DNA from: Micromonospora olivasterospora | Lineage (GTDB): Bacteria; Actinomycetota; Actinomycetes; Mycobacteriales; Micromonosporaceae | Length of the DNA stretch: 64,000 nucleotides | Direction of reading: 5' to 3' | NCBI RefSeq assembly: GCF_007830265.1 | Contig: NZ_VLKE01000001.1 | Coordinates: 5,952,001-6,016,000, forward strand | Part shown: positions 16,202 to 24,716 of the stretch, in pieces | How the letters are laid out: every line of letters begins with the position of its first letter | How positions within the stretch are numbered: position 1 is the first letter of the stretch | Program-made: the position numbers and the translations under genes | Notes under the pieces: generated by a model | Databases searched by the model: none | What the model saw: the letters and a program-made list of their open reading frames with translations, nothing else | Told to the model about the DNA's origin: nothing

Positions 16202-16824
16202 TCCGCGTCCTGCTGGTCGACGACCAGCACCTCATCCGCGCGGGCCTGCGCATGCTCTGCGACGCCCAGCCCGACATCGAGGTGGTCGGCGAGGCCGACA
16301 ACGGCCGCGACGCGGTCGCCCTCGCCGCGCGGCTCGTCCCCGACGTCGTCGTCATGGACCTGCGCATGCCGGGCGTCGACGGCATCACCGCGACCAGTCG
16401 CATCCTCGCCGACCGTCCCGCCATCCGGGTGCTGGTGCTGACCACGTTCGGCGACGACGACCACCTGTACCCGGCCCTGACCGCCGGCGCCTGCGGATTC
16501 CTGCTCAAGGACGCGCCACCCGCCGACCTGCTGGACGGCGTCCGCCGGGCTGCCGCCGGCGGCAGCCCGTTCAGCCAGGAGGTGCTGCGGCGCCTGGTCC
16601 AGCGCGCGGTGCACGCCCGCGCCGAGGCGCCCCGGCCGGTCGAGGGGCTGACCGCCCGCGAGCAGGACGTGCTGAACCTCGTCGCCGAGGGCCTGTCCAA
16701 CACGGAGATCGCCGAGCGGCTGCACGTCGGCGTCACCACGGTCAAGACCCACATCACCAGCCTGATGACCAAGACGGGCAGCCCCAACCGGGTCCGTCTG
16801 GCCCTGTACGCCCGCGGCGCCTGA
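16198..16824 (+). CDS. NarL/LuxR-family response regulator
   Basis: The 208-residue protein has a receiver domain with the acidic pair DD at 8-9, phospho-acceptor D54 (VVVMDLRMPGVDG) and the lysine loop (CGFLLKDAPPADLL). A LuxR-type helix-turn-helix follows (GLTAREQDVLNLVAEGLSNT to HVGVTTVKTHITSLMTKTG). It receives phosphate from the overlapping histidine kinase gene and binds DNA as a dimer; targets are unknown. The ATG is fixed by the 4-bp ATGA overlap and by the MIRVLLVDDQ opening. It converges on the mannosyltransferase gene 30 bp downstream. Confidence 0.95.
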   Translation: MIRVLLVDDQHLIRAGLRMLCDAQPDIEVVGEADNGRDAVALAARLVPDVVVMDLRMPGVDGITATSRILADRPAIRVLVLTTFGDDDHLYPALTAGACGFLLKDAPPADLLDGVRRAAAGGSPFSQEVLRRLVQRAVHARAEAPRPVEGLTAREQDVLNLVAEGLSNTEIAERLHVGVTTVKTHITSLMTKTGSPNRVRLALYARGA

Positions 16825-16853
16825 CCGGCCGCCCGGCGGGGGCGAGAATGAAC

Positions 16854-18428
16854 CTATATCCAGCGGCTGCCCAGCCACATGCGGGCCGCCCACTCGGTGT
16901 ACGGGATGGACGTGCCGACGTAGAGCGGGTGGAAGTACGCGAAGCAGATCGCGACCAGCAGCACGTACGCGCCCGCGACGAGCGCGCCGATCATGCGGCG
17001 GTCGCCGTCGCCGTCCGCGGCCCCGTCGGTCGTGGCGGGCGCTCGGGCCGGCGTCATGATCGCGCCGAGCACGTAGACCACGGCGAGGATCAGGAACGGC
17101 TCGGCCGGGGCGGTGTAGAAGTAGTACATCGTGCGGTTGTCGGCGGCGGCGAAGTAGAACCAGGGCAGCAGCCCCGCGACGACGCCCACCCAGATCGCGC
17201 CCGCCCGCCAGTCGCGCCGGGCGATGCCGAACCAGGTCAGCGCGCCCAGTGCCGGGATGAACGACCACCACAGCAGCGGCGTGCCGAGCAGCAGGACCTC
17301 CCTGGTGGCGGTCGCTCCCCCACACGTTCCCTCGCACCACCAGTAGAACGCGACCGGTCGGCCGAGCAGCAGCCACTGCCACGGCCACGACTGGTACTGG
17401 TGCGTCTTCTCCAGCCCGGTGTGGAACGTCAGCGCCGCCTGGTGGTAGTGCCACAGGTTCTGCAGCGCGCCGACGACCGGCGCCTCCCGCTGGCCGGTGT
17501 CGCGCAGCCAGTGTCGGAGATAGCCGTCGTCGGTCACGAACCACCCCGCCCAACTGGCCAAGTAGACCGCGCCGACGAGGACCGCGCCGAGCACCAGCCA
17601 GCCGACCTCGCCGAGCAGCGCGTCGCGCCACGGATGCCGCGCGCCGGCGGAGCGCCGGGTCTGGGCCGCCCAGTAGAGCATCAGCGCGGCGAACACGAGG
17701 ACGTACCACACGCCGCTCCACTTGACCGCGCACGCGCAGCCGAGCAGGACGAAGGTGGCCAGCCGCCACCACGGTACGGCGAACCGGGGTCGCCCCGCGC
17801 GGCCGTGCGCGGTCGGGTCGAGCCCGTCCGCCAGCGCCCGCAGCCACCGGCGCCGCCGCGCGTCGCGGTCGAGGAGCAACGTGCCGAACGCGGCGAGGAC
17901 GAAGAACATCAGGAAGATGTCGAGCAGCGCCGACCGGGACAGCACCAGATGCATGCCGTCCAGCGCCAGCAGCAGCCCCGCGGCGCAGCCGAGCACGGTG
18001 GACCCGAACATCCGCCGGGCAACCCTGACGAGGACGAGCACCGACACCGTCCCGGTGACCGCGGCCGAGACCCGCCAGCCGAACGCGTGGTAGCCGAAAA
18101 GCCACTCGCCCAGCGCGATCATCCACTTCCCGAGCGGCGGGTGCACGACGTATCCCGCGGTGTCGTTCTTCTCGTCCCACTCGACTCCGCGGGTGAGCAG
18201 GTTGTGCGCGTCGGTGGCGTAGTAGAGCTCGTCGAAGATCTTGCCCGCGGGCTGGTCGAGGTCGACCAGGCGCAGGACGCCGGCGATCACCACGACCACC
18301 GCGGTGGCCAGCCAGGAGGAGCGGCCGCCGCGCGGACGGACGGAGGCCAGACGCCGCCGGACGATCTCCGGCAACGCGTCGTTGACGGCTACGACGCCTG
18401 GGGATCTCGGGGTGGCCGCCTGGGTCAC
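16854..18428 (-). CDS. pmt: dolichyl-phosphate-mannose-protein mannosyltransferase (PMT family)
   Basis: The 524-residue protein has some ten membrane segments. The first extracytoplasmic loop carries the catalytic acidic pair in AGKIFDELYYATDAHNLLTR and, later, GYVVHPPLGKWMIALGEWLF. The C-terminal PMT_4TMC-like half has YQSWPWQWLLLGRPVAFYWW and YFHPLYVGTSIPY. Actinobacterial Pmt transfers mannose from polyprenyl-phosphomannose to serine/threonine of proteins being exported through Sec. The gene is monocistronic and divergent from nothing intact; immediately upstream lies a tail-protein remnant. Confidence 0.93.
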   Translation of the reverse strand: MTQAATPRSPGVVAVNDALPEIVRRRLASVRPRGGRSSWLATAVVVVIAGVLRLVDLDQPAGKIFDELYYATDAHNLLTRGVEWDEKNDTAGYVVHPPLGKWMIALGEWLFGYHAFGWRVSAAVTGTVSVLVLVRVARRMFGSTVLGCAAGLLLALDGMHLVLSRSALLDIFLMFFVLAAFGTLLLDRDARRRRWLRALADGLDPTAHGRAGRPRFAVPWWRLATFVLLGCACAVKWSGVWYVLVFAALMLYWAAQTRRSAGARHPWRDALLGEVGWLVLGAVLVGAVYLASWAGWFVTDDGYLRHWLRDTGQREAPVVGALQNLWHYHQAALTFHTGLEKTHQYQSWPWQWLLLGRPVAFYWWCEGTCGGATATREVLLLGTPLLWWSFIPALGALTWFGIARRDWRAGAIWVGVVAGLLPWFYFAAADNRTMYYFYTAPAEPFLILAVVYVLGAIMTPARAPATTDGAADGDGDRRMIGALVAGAYVLLVAICFAYFHPLYVGTSIPYTEWAARMWLGSRWI

Positions 18429-18601
18429 CCCGACATCCTATGTGGCGAACGGGGACGGAAACGGCACCGCACGGAACGCGGCGCGAGGACCTCGTCCAGC
18501 GCGGCCGTCCACCGCATCACGAAGTCGTCCTCCTGGTAGACGGCCGGCAAAAACGACCCCGCCGGGTACGGCATCAGCAGGCCCGCCAGCGCTCCGCGCA
18601 T
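18425..18601 (-). pseudogene. contractile-injection/phage tail protein (TIGR02242-like), N-terminal remnant
   Basis: The ATG at 18601 overlaps the stop of an upstream frame by one base (TGATG). It opens a 58-codon frame starting MRGALAGLLMPYPAGSFLPA and continuing VYQEDDFVMRWTAALDEVLA. Small MRG-L-x-x-Y-P-x-LP-x-VYQEDD...ALDEVLAP openings are characteristic of the baseplate-proximal tail proteins (TIGR02242 type) of actinobacterial extracellular contractile injection systems. After about 42 residues the frame degenerates into arginine-rich sequence at the mannosyltransferase promoter. The usual 150-200 residue protein is therefore truncated. It is a relic; the rest of the baseplate is absent here. 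Confidence 0.6.
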
Positions 18602-18744
18602 CAGTGCTCCTCCACCCGGACCAGGTGCTCGAAGGAGAAGACCAGGCTGTTCGGCTCCAGGTCGACCCGGCGTACCTGCGGGCCCCGGTCGCCGGCGACC
18701 GGCGGCCGGCGGCCGGCGGATCCGACACAGGCGGAACAGGAAGC
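18601..18744 (-). pseudogene. C-terminal remnant of the gene preceding the tail protein in a baseplate operon
   Basis: On the minus strand the frame closing with the TGA at 18601-18603 reads VRRVDLEPNSLVFSFEHLVR and ends VEEH. It is open back to a TGA near 18748. The two-strand pattern DLEPNSLVFSFEHLV looks like a protein C-terminus, and the TGATG junction with the tail-protein remnant is the tight coupling expected in one operon. Upstream sequence is not recognisable. The parent family could not be named. Confidence 0.4.
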
Positions 18745-18780
18745 GAGTCAGGCGGGCCTGGTTGCGCGATCGGACAGCCG

Positions 18781-19317
18781 TCATGCCCCGCTGACGTCCG
18801 GGAACCGGTGGTCGGTCAGCCGGAATCCGACACCGCGTACCGCGTCGATGGTGACGCCGGTGCCGAGTTCGCTGAGCTTGCGCCGCAGCCGCTTCACCAG
18901 CGACTGCACGTCCGCCTTGCGCTCCCGGCCCTCGTCACGCCACACGGACCGGTGCAGCTCCGGGTAGCTCCAGACGCGGACCGGCTCGCTGGTCAGGCAG
19001 GCCAGCAGGTCGTACTCGAGTTGGGTGAGGCCGACCTCGCGGCCCCGGCAGCGGGCGGTGGACCGGGCGGAGTCGATGACCAGGGTGTTGTCGGCCACCG
19101 CGGGCGCCGGCATCGCCCCGGAGCGCCGCTGCGGAACCGCGATCAGCCGGCGCAGCTCGTCGAGGTCGGCGACCAGGAGCAGCGGTGCGACGCCGTCGAG
19201 GCGCTCGGCGAGCCGGATCCGCTCGGCCGGCGCGGGTGACACCGCGATCACCAGCGGGAACACGTCCTCGGTCGGCCCGTGCCCGGTTGGCACGGCGCAC
19301 TCATCGTTCTCCGCCAC
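18781..19317 (-). CDS. winged-helix regulator without receiver domain (copy 1)
   Basis: The 178-residue protein ends with an OmpR/PhoB-type DNA-binding domain (residues 85-175): REVGLTQLEYDLLACLTSEP, VWSYPELHRSVWRDEG, DVQSLVKRLRRKLSELGTGV, IDAVRGVGFRLTDHRF. The N-terminal 80 residues (PLVIAVSPAPAERIRLAERL) have the length of a degenerate receiver but lack the phospho-acceptor aspartate pattern, so control by phosphorylation is unlikely. It is divergent from the giant subtilase gene. A paralogue lies on the other side of that gene in the same orientation. The shared TTGTC half-sites in both upstream regions suggest that these two proteins regulate themselves and the protease. Confidence 0.85.
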   Translation of the reverse strand: MAENDECAVPTGHGPTEDVFPLVIAVSPAPAERIRLAERLDGVAPLLLVADLDELRRLIAVPQRRSGAMPAPAVADNTLVIDSARSTARCRGREVGLTQLEYDLLACLTSEPVRVWSYPELHRSVWRDEGRERKADVQSLVKRLRRKLSELGTGVTIDAVRGVGFRLTDHRFPDVSGA

Positions 19318-19377
19318 GGCACCCCACCCCGAATGATGGGCAGATTCCGCCCAACCTCGCCATGGACCTGACGATAA

Positions 19378-19420
19378 TTGTCAATCCTGCTGACAACCAG
19401 GCAACTGTTGGCGACAAGTT
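19378..19420. promoter_or_regulatory. TTGTC-type operator cluster upstream of the protease
   Basis: TTGTCA (19378-19383) and TGACAA (19391-19396) form an inverted repeat with a 7-bp spacer. A third half-site, GGCGACAAGTT (19410-19420), is the exact reverse complement of AACTTGTCGCC at 24863-24873, upstream of the second winged-helix gene. They lie in the divergent gap between regulator copy 1 and the protease. Binding by the winged-helix proteins is inferred. Confidence 0.5.
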
Positions 19421-19435
19421 ACTCACGAAGCGTTC

Positions 19436-19463
19436 TTGATCGGCTGTTCATTCCGATCATAGT
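19436..19463 (+). promoter_or_regulatory. candidate promoter of the protease gene
   Basis: TTGATC (19436-19441), 16 bp and CATAGT (19458-19463) make a plausible sigma-70-type promoter. A perfect inverted repeat TGATCGG-N9-CCGATCA (19437-19459) overlaps it and could be an operator. The transcript would have a leader of about 140 nt before the ATG at 19609. Confidence 0.45.
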
Positions 19464-19608
19464 GTCCAGTCGGGCAGCCGGCATGACCCGCACGGCGCCC
19501 AGGGCAGGGGGGGTCCGTCCATTCCAGTGTGGTCCAAACGGGGAACCGCCTCCTGCACCTTCGCACGGCTAGATCAACTGCGGGTCGTCTCAGAGGAGGC
19601 AGCACCGA

Positions 19609-22600
19609 ATGTTAGAACGTCCACACAGGAGGCGCACCGCCAGACGTCTGGTGAGCGCCGGCGCGGCGATGGTACTCGCCGCAACAGGATTGGCCACAAT
19701 CGGCACAGGTGCACAGGCGGCGCAGGCCGGGACGGGAGCAGCCTCCCCTGCTGACAAGATCCGTCCGGAGCTCACGAAGCAGCTCCAGGCCAAGAGCGAG
19801 GGCGACTTCTGGATCCGCTTCAAGGACCAGGCGGACCTGAGCAAGGCCAGCCAGATCAAGGACTGGGCCGAGCGGGGCACCGCCGTCGCGGACGCGCTGA
19901 AGAAGGCCGCCGTCGAGAGCCAGGCCAAGATCCGGGCCGAGCTCGACGTCTCGGGCGTGAAGTACCAGAGCTTCTGGGCGACCAACGCCATCAAGGTCAG
20001 CAGCGGCTCCCTCTCGATGGCGCAGAACCTCGCCGCCCACGCCGAGGTCGACGGCCTGTACGCCCCGCTGGAGTACAAGGTCCCCGAGGTCACCCAGGGC
20101 AACAACGAGAAGACCGTGAACGCCCTCGAGTGGGGCATCGCCAACATCAACGCCGACGACGTCTGGGCCCAGTACGGCGTCAAGGGCGCGGGCATCACGG
20201 TGGCGAACATCGACACCGGCGTCCAGTACGACCACCCGGCCCTGGTCGGCTCGTACCGCGGCAACAACGGCGACGGCACGTTCAACCACAACTACAACTG
20301 GTACAACGCCGCCGGCACCTGCGCCGCCGCGCCCTGCGACACCGACGGCCACGGCACCCACACGATGGGCACGATGGCCGGCGCCGCCGGGGCGAACCAG
20401 ATCGGTGTCGCCCCCGAGGTCAAGTGGATCGCGGCGAACGGCTGCTGCCCCAGCGACGCGGCCCTGATCAACTCCGGCCAGTGGATGCTCCAGCCGACGG
20501 ACCTCAACGGCCAGAACCCGGACGCCAGCAAGCGGCCGAACATCATCAACAACTCGTGGGGAACCACCGCGCCCTCCACCGACCCGTTCATGGAGGACGT
20601 GACCAACGCATGGACCGCCTCGGGCATCTTCGGCAGCTGGTCCAACGGCAACAACGGCCCGTCGTGCCAGACCAGCGGCTCGCCGGGCAGCCGGACCAGC
20701 AACTACTCGGTCGGCGCGTACGACATCAACAACAACATTGCCAGCTTCTCGTCCCGCGGTTCGGGGCAGGACGGCGGGATCAAGCCGAACATCTCGGCAC
20801 CCGGCGTGAACATCCGGTCGAGCGTTCCGGGCAGCACCTACACCAGCTACAACGGCACCTCGATGGCGGCCCCGCACCTCGCGGGCGCGGTCGCGCTGCT
20901 GTGGTCGGCGGCGCCGGCGCTGGTCGGTGACATCAACGCCACCCGCGCGCTGCTGAACAGCACGGCGATCGACAAGTCCGACCTCCAGTGCGGCGGCACC
21001 GCGGCCAACAACAACGTCTACGGCGAGGGCCGGCTGGACGCGCTCGCGCTGCTCAACGCCGCCCCGATCGGCGACACCGGCACCCTGGCCGGCACGATCA
21101 CCGACGCGGCCAACGGCTCCCCGATCCGCGGCGCGAAGGTGGCCCTGACCGGTGCCGCCGACCGCGAGGTGACCACCGGCAGCGACGGCATGTACTCGTC
21201 TCTCCTTCCGGCCGGTGCCTACCAGGTCACGGTGTCGGCGTTCGGCTACGGGACGAAGACGGTCTCGGCGACGGTCACCAAGGACACCACCACCACGGTC
21301 AACGTCGCGCTGGCGGCGGTGCCGAGCGTCACCGTCAGCGGCACGGTCACCGACGGCTCCGGTCACGGCTGGCCGCTCTACGCCAAGGTGAGCGTCGAGG
21401 GCCCGTCGGGGGTGTCCGACTACACCACGCCCGCCAACGGTCACTACAGCTTCTCGCTGCCGGCCGAGGCGACGTACACCCTCAAGATCGAGTCGCAGTA
21501 CCCGGGTTACGAGACGGTGACCAAGGAGGTCGTCGTCGGCTCGGGCAACGTCACCCAGAACGTCTCCGTGCCGGTGGCCGCCAACTCCTGCACCACCGCG
21601 CCCGGATACCGGTACGGCTCGGACGGCGTGTACGAGACCTTCGACGGCACCACCACGCCGGCCGGCTGGTCGGTGGTGGACCACCTGGGCACCGGGCAGG
21701 TCTGGAAGTTCACCGACGACGGTAACCGCACCAACCTGACCGGCGGCACCGGCAACTTCGCCGTCATCGACAGCGACAAGTACGGTTCCGGTGGCCGGCA
21801 GGACGCCTCGCTCGTCAGCCCGGTCGTCGACCTCACCGGCGTCGCGGCGCCGGTGATCCGGTTCAACCAGGACTACAACTGGCTGGGCAGCGACCGTGCC
21901 GACGTCGACCTCAGCCTCGACGGCGGTACCACGTGGACGAACGTCCTCCGGCAGGCGGCCGACGTCCGCGGGCCGCGGGTCACCGAGATCGCCATCCCGC
22001 AGGCCGCGGGCCAGGCGCAGGCCCGGGTCCGGTTCCACTACTACGACGCCCAGTGGGAATGGTGGTGGCAGGTCGACAACGTGCTGATCGGTAGCCAGGT
22101 CAGCTGCCAGCCGGTCGCCGGCGGCCTCGTGGTCGGCAACGTCCGCGACAACAACGACGGCTACGTCAACGGCGCCACCGTCACCAGCAAGGACCGGCCG
22201 GCGGAGAAGGCCACCACCATGGCCACGCCGGACGACTCCGGGCTGGCGGACGGCTTCTACTGGATGTTCTCCTCGCTGACCGGCTCGCACGAGTTCACCG
22301 CGACCGGCGCGGGCTACCTCAGCGACAGCAAGAATATCGACGTCCAGGCCCACGGGGCGACCGCGGCGGACTTCCAGCTCAAGGCCGGCAAGCTGTCCGT
22401 CGAGCCGGCCGAGGTGACCGGCACGGTCCAGATGCCCTCGGGCAAGGTCAGCAAGTCCTTCACGGTGACCAACACCGGGGCGGCGCCCGTCGACGTCGGG
22501 TTCAGTGAGCGCGACGGCGGGTTCGTGCTGCAGCGGGCCGACGGGTCCACGATGAGCAAGCAGGAGGTGCTCGGGTCCGCCGGTGCGCCGGAGCAGCGGC

Positions 22601-24015
22601 TCAACGTCCCGACGTCGTTCGCCGCCCAGGCGACCGGCAAGGCGGCCACGGCCGCGTCCCCGGCGGTGGGCCCGCAGGCCGACCCCTGGACGGACATCGC
22701 CGACTACCCGGCGAACGTCATGGACAACCGGGTGGTGAACCTCGACGGCAAGGTGTACTCGATCGCCGGCGGCAACGGATCGGCGTCGTCGACGAAGAAC
22801 TACGTCTACGACCCGGTCGCGCTGAGCTGGGCGCCGATCGCCGACCTTCCCGCAGCGCGGAACGCCCTGACCGTGGGCGTCGTCGACGGGAAGATCATCG
22901 CGACCGGCGGCTGGGGAGCGTCCGGCCCCGACGCCACCACCTGGTCGTACGACCCGGCGGCCAACACCTGGACGAAGAAGGCGGACAACCCGGCGCCGCG
23001 CGCCGCGGCCGGTCAGGCCGTCATCGACGGCAAGCTGTACGCCATCGGTGGCTGCACCACCGCGTCCTGCACGCCGATGTCCAACAGCGTCGTCCGGTAC
23101 GACCCGGCCGGTGACAGCTGGGAGACGGTGGCCAACTACCCGAAGTCGGTGGCCTTCGCCTCCTGCGGCGGGATCGACGGCGTCGTCTACTGCGCTGGCG
23201 GCAACGACGGATCCGCCGCGCAGAAGGCCGGCTACGCCTTCGACCCGGCGGCCAACGCCTGGACCGCCATCGCCGACGCGCCGGCCGACAGCTGGGCCAG
23301 CTCCTTCGCCGTCGCCAACGGCAAGCTGCTGGTCGTCGGCGGTGTGCAGAGTGGGGCCGTCACCAACGCCGGCTTCGCGTACGACCCGGCCAGCAACTCG
23401 TGGTCGAACCTGCCGAACGCCAACACCGCCCGGTACCGCGGCGGCGCGGCGTGTGGCTTCTACAAGGTCGGCGGCTCGTCGGGCAGCTTCAACGCCACGG
23501 CGGACAGCGAGGCGCTCCCCGGGTTCGAGGAGTGTGCCGAGGGTCCGGCGGACGTCAGCTGGATGACGATCGACAAGACGTCGGCCACGCTGGCGCCGGG
23601 TCAGAAGGTCACGGTCACCGTCGGCATGACGGCGAACGTCGACCAGCCGGGCACCTACTCCGGCTCCATCGCCATCAAGGAGAACACTCCGTACACGGTG
23701 CAGCCGGTGGCGGTCACCATGAAGGTGAATCCTCCGAAGAGCTGGGGCAAGCTGATGGGCACGGTCACCGGCACCAGCTGCCAGGGGGCGAACGCGCCGC
23801 TCGCCGGTGCGATCGTTCAGGTGAACTCCAAGGCGGCCTCGTGGACGTTCGCCACGGACGCCGAGGGCAAGTACGCCTACTGGATGGACACGAAGAACAA
23901 CCCCTTGACGATCATCGCCGCCAAGGACGACTGGAAGCCCCAGACCCGTCAGACGAAGCTCGACACCAAGACGCCCAAGGTGGAGAACTTCGCACTGTCC
24001 CCCGTCCGCTGCTGA
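19609..24015 (+). CDS. giant secreted subtilase (S8) with carboxypeptidase-regulatory and kelch-like repeat domains
   Basis: The 1468-residue protein starts with a twin-arginine-like/Sec leader (HRRRTARRLVSAGAAMVLAA, cleavage near residue 38). A propeptide runs to about residue 160. The S8 catalytic domain has Asp202 (ANIDTGVQYDHP), His248 (DGHGTHTMG) and Ser418 (YNGTSMAAPH). Two carboxypeptidase-regulatory-like beta-sandwiches (from GTLAGTITDAANGSPIRGAK and TVSGTVTDGSGHGWPLYAKV) follow, then a jelly-roll-like segment. Kelch-type blades come next (residues about 1025-1300: VVNLDGKVYSIAGGNGSASS, KIIATGGWGASGP, KLYAIGGCTT). Two more sandwich domains end the protein. It would digest proteins outside the cell. 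RBS GAGGAGG is a few bases before the ATG. Paralogous regulators flank it and a UUCG-loop terminator follows. Confidence 0.92.
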   Translation: MLERPHRRRTARRLVSAGAAMVLAATGLATIGTGAQAAQAGTGAASPADKIRPELTKQLQAKSEGDFWIRFKDQADLSKASQIKDWAERGTAVADALKKAAVESQAKIRAELDVSGVKYQSFWATNAIKVSSGSLSMAQNLAAHAEVDGLYAPLEYKVPEVTQGNNEKTVNALEWGIANINADDVWAQYGVKGAGITVANIDTGVQYDHPALVGSYRGNNGDGTFNHNYNWYNAAGTCAAAPCDTDGHGTHTMGTMAGAAGANQIGVAPEVKWIAANGCCPSDAALINSGQWMLQPTDLNGQNPDASKRPNIINNSWGTTAPSTDPFMEDVTNAWTASGIFGSWSNGNNGPSCQTSGSPGSRTSNYSVGAYDINNNIASFSSRGSGQDGGIKPNISAPGVNIRSSVPGSTYTSYNGTSMAAPHLAGAVALLWSAAPALVGDINATRALLNSTAIDKSDLQCGGTAANNNVYGEGRLDALALLNAAPIGDTGTLAGTITDAANGSPIRGAKVALTGAADREVTTGSDGMYSSLLPAGAYQVTVSAFGYGTKTVSATVTKDTTTTVNVALAAVPSVTVSGTVTDGSGHGWPLYAKVSVEGPSGVSDYTTPANGHYSFSLPAEATYTLKIESQYPGYETVTKEVVVGSGNVTQNVSVPVAANSCTTAPGYRYGSDGVYETFDGTTTPAGWSVVDHLGTGQVWKFTDDGNRTNLTGGTGNFAVIDSDKYGSGGRQDASLVSPVVDLTGVAAPVIRFNQDYNWLGSDRADVDLSLDGGTTWTNVLRQAADVRGPRVTEIAIPQAAGQAQARVRFHYYDAQWEWWWQVDNVLIGSQVSCQPVAGGLVVGNVRDNNDGYVNGATVTSKDRPAEKATTMATPDDSGLADGFYWMFSSLTGSHEFTATGAGYLSDSKNIDVQAHGATAADFQLKAGKLSVEPAEVTGTVQMPSGKVSKSFTVTNTGAAPVDVGFSERDGGFVLQRADGSTMSKQEVLGSAGAPEQRLNVPTSFAAQATGKAATAASPAVGPQADPWTDIADYPANVMDNRVVNLDGKVYSIAGGNGSASSTKNYVYDPVALSWAPIADLPAARNALTVGVVDGKIIATGGWGASGPDATTWSYDPAANTWTKKADNPAPRAAAGQAVIDGKLYAIGGCTTASCTPMSNSVVRYDPAGDSWETVANYPKSVAFASCGGIDGVVYCAGGNDGSAAQKAGYAFDPAANAWTAIADAPADSWASSFAVANGKLLVVGGVQSGAVTNAGFAYDPASNSWSNLPNANTARYRGGAACGFYKVGGSSGSFNATADSEALPGFEECAEGPADVSWMTIDKTSATLAPGQKVTVTVGMTANVDQPGTYSGSIAIKENTPYTVQPVAVTMKVNPPKSWGKLMGTVTGTSCQGANAPLAGAIVQVNSKAASWTFATDAEGKYAYWMDTKNNPLTIIAAKDDWKPQTRQTKLDTKTPKVENFALSPVRC

Positions 24016-24031
24016 CAACTGAACACCAAGG

Positions 24032-24065
24032 TCCGGCCCGCCTGGTTTCGACCAGGCGGGCCGGA
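24032..24065 (+). terminator. intrinsic-type terminator with TTCG tetraloop
   Basis: A perfect 15-bp stem (24032-24046 with 24051-24065) is closed by the extra-stable TTCG loop, 17 bp after the protease stop codon. No T-tract follows, as is usual in GC-rich actinobacteria. It can also serve the minus-strand regulator that ends at 24138. Confidence 0.85.
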
Positions 24066-24137
24066 TCGCGTGTGGCGCCCGCCGCCGCGGCGCTCGTGGC
24101 GGACGCCCCGGACGCGGCGGTGCGCCCGACGCGGCGG

Positions 24138-24716
24138 TCAGGCCAGGGCGAGGCGGAAGCCGACCCCGCGGACGGCGTGGATCGCCGCCCTCGCGTCCAG
24201 CCAGGCGAGCTTGCGCCGCACCCTGCGCACCACCGAGTGCATGTCGGAGCCGCGACCGAGGTGCTCGTTGCCCCAGACCTCCAGGTGCAGCCGCTCGTAG
24301 GTCCACACCTGCCCGGGCGTGTCGACCAGGCACAGCAGGAAGTCGTGCTCCAGCGGGGTGAGTGCGATCTCGCGGTCCAGCCAGCGCAGCACCCGCCGGC
24401 CGGAGTCGACGGCCAGGTCAGCCGGCGGTGGCGTTGTCACGCCCTCCGCCGCCTCGGCAACCGCGATCCGGCCGGACGGTGCCGCCTCGGCAACCACGCT
24501 CTGGCCGGGCGCCGCCTCGGCGACCGCGGCGTGGCCGGGCGGCGTCATCGCCGCGACGCGGGTCCCTCCGGTCCCGTCCAGGAACTCCCGCGCCTGCTCG
24601 ACCGTCGAGACGATCAGGAAGGCCTCCGTCCGACTGAGCAGTTGCGCAAGTTGCCTGCGCTGGGCCGGCGAGGACGCGATGCCGATGACCAAGGATTCGT
24701 TCGGGATCCCCCTCAT
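24138..24716 (-). CDS. winged-helix regulator without receiver domain (copy 2)
   Basis: The 192-residue protein is a clear relative of the regulator at 18781-19317. It has REIALTPLEHDFLLCLVDTP, QVWTYERLHLEVWGNEH, SVVRRVRRKLAWLD and IHAVRGVGFRLALA at the C-terminus. An N-terminal half starts MRGIPNESLVIGIASSPAQR and lacks receiver catalytic residues. The linker (about residues 55-95) contains three AEAA-centred repeats (AVAEAAPGQ, VVAEAAPSG, AVAEAAEG), probably flexible. It converges on the protease across the terminator. Its upstream region has the same AACTTGTCGCC site found before the protease. Confidence 0.85.
   Translation of the reverse strand: MRGIPNESLVIGIASSPAQRRQLAQLLSRTEAFLIVSTVEQAREFLDGTGGTRVAAMTPPGHAAVAEAAPGQSVVAEAAPSGRIAVAEAAEGVTTPPPADLAVDSGRRVLRWLDREIALTPLEHDFLLCLVDTPGQVWTYERLHLEVWGNEHLGRGSDMHSVVRRVRRKLAWLDARAAIHAVRGVGFRLALA

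Noticed and set aside
19612..24333. Long minus-strand frame opposite the subtilase
   Set aside because: The composition is that of an antisense shadow; the plus strand encodes a clear S8 protease with its catalytic triad.
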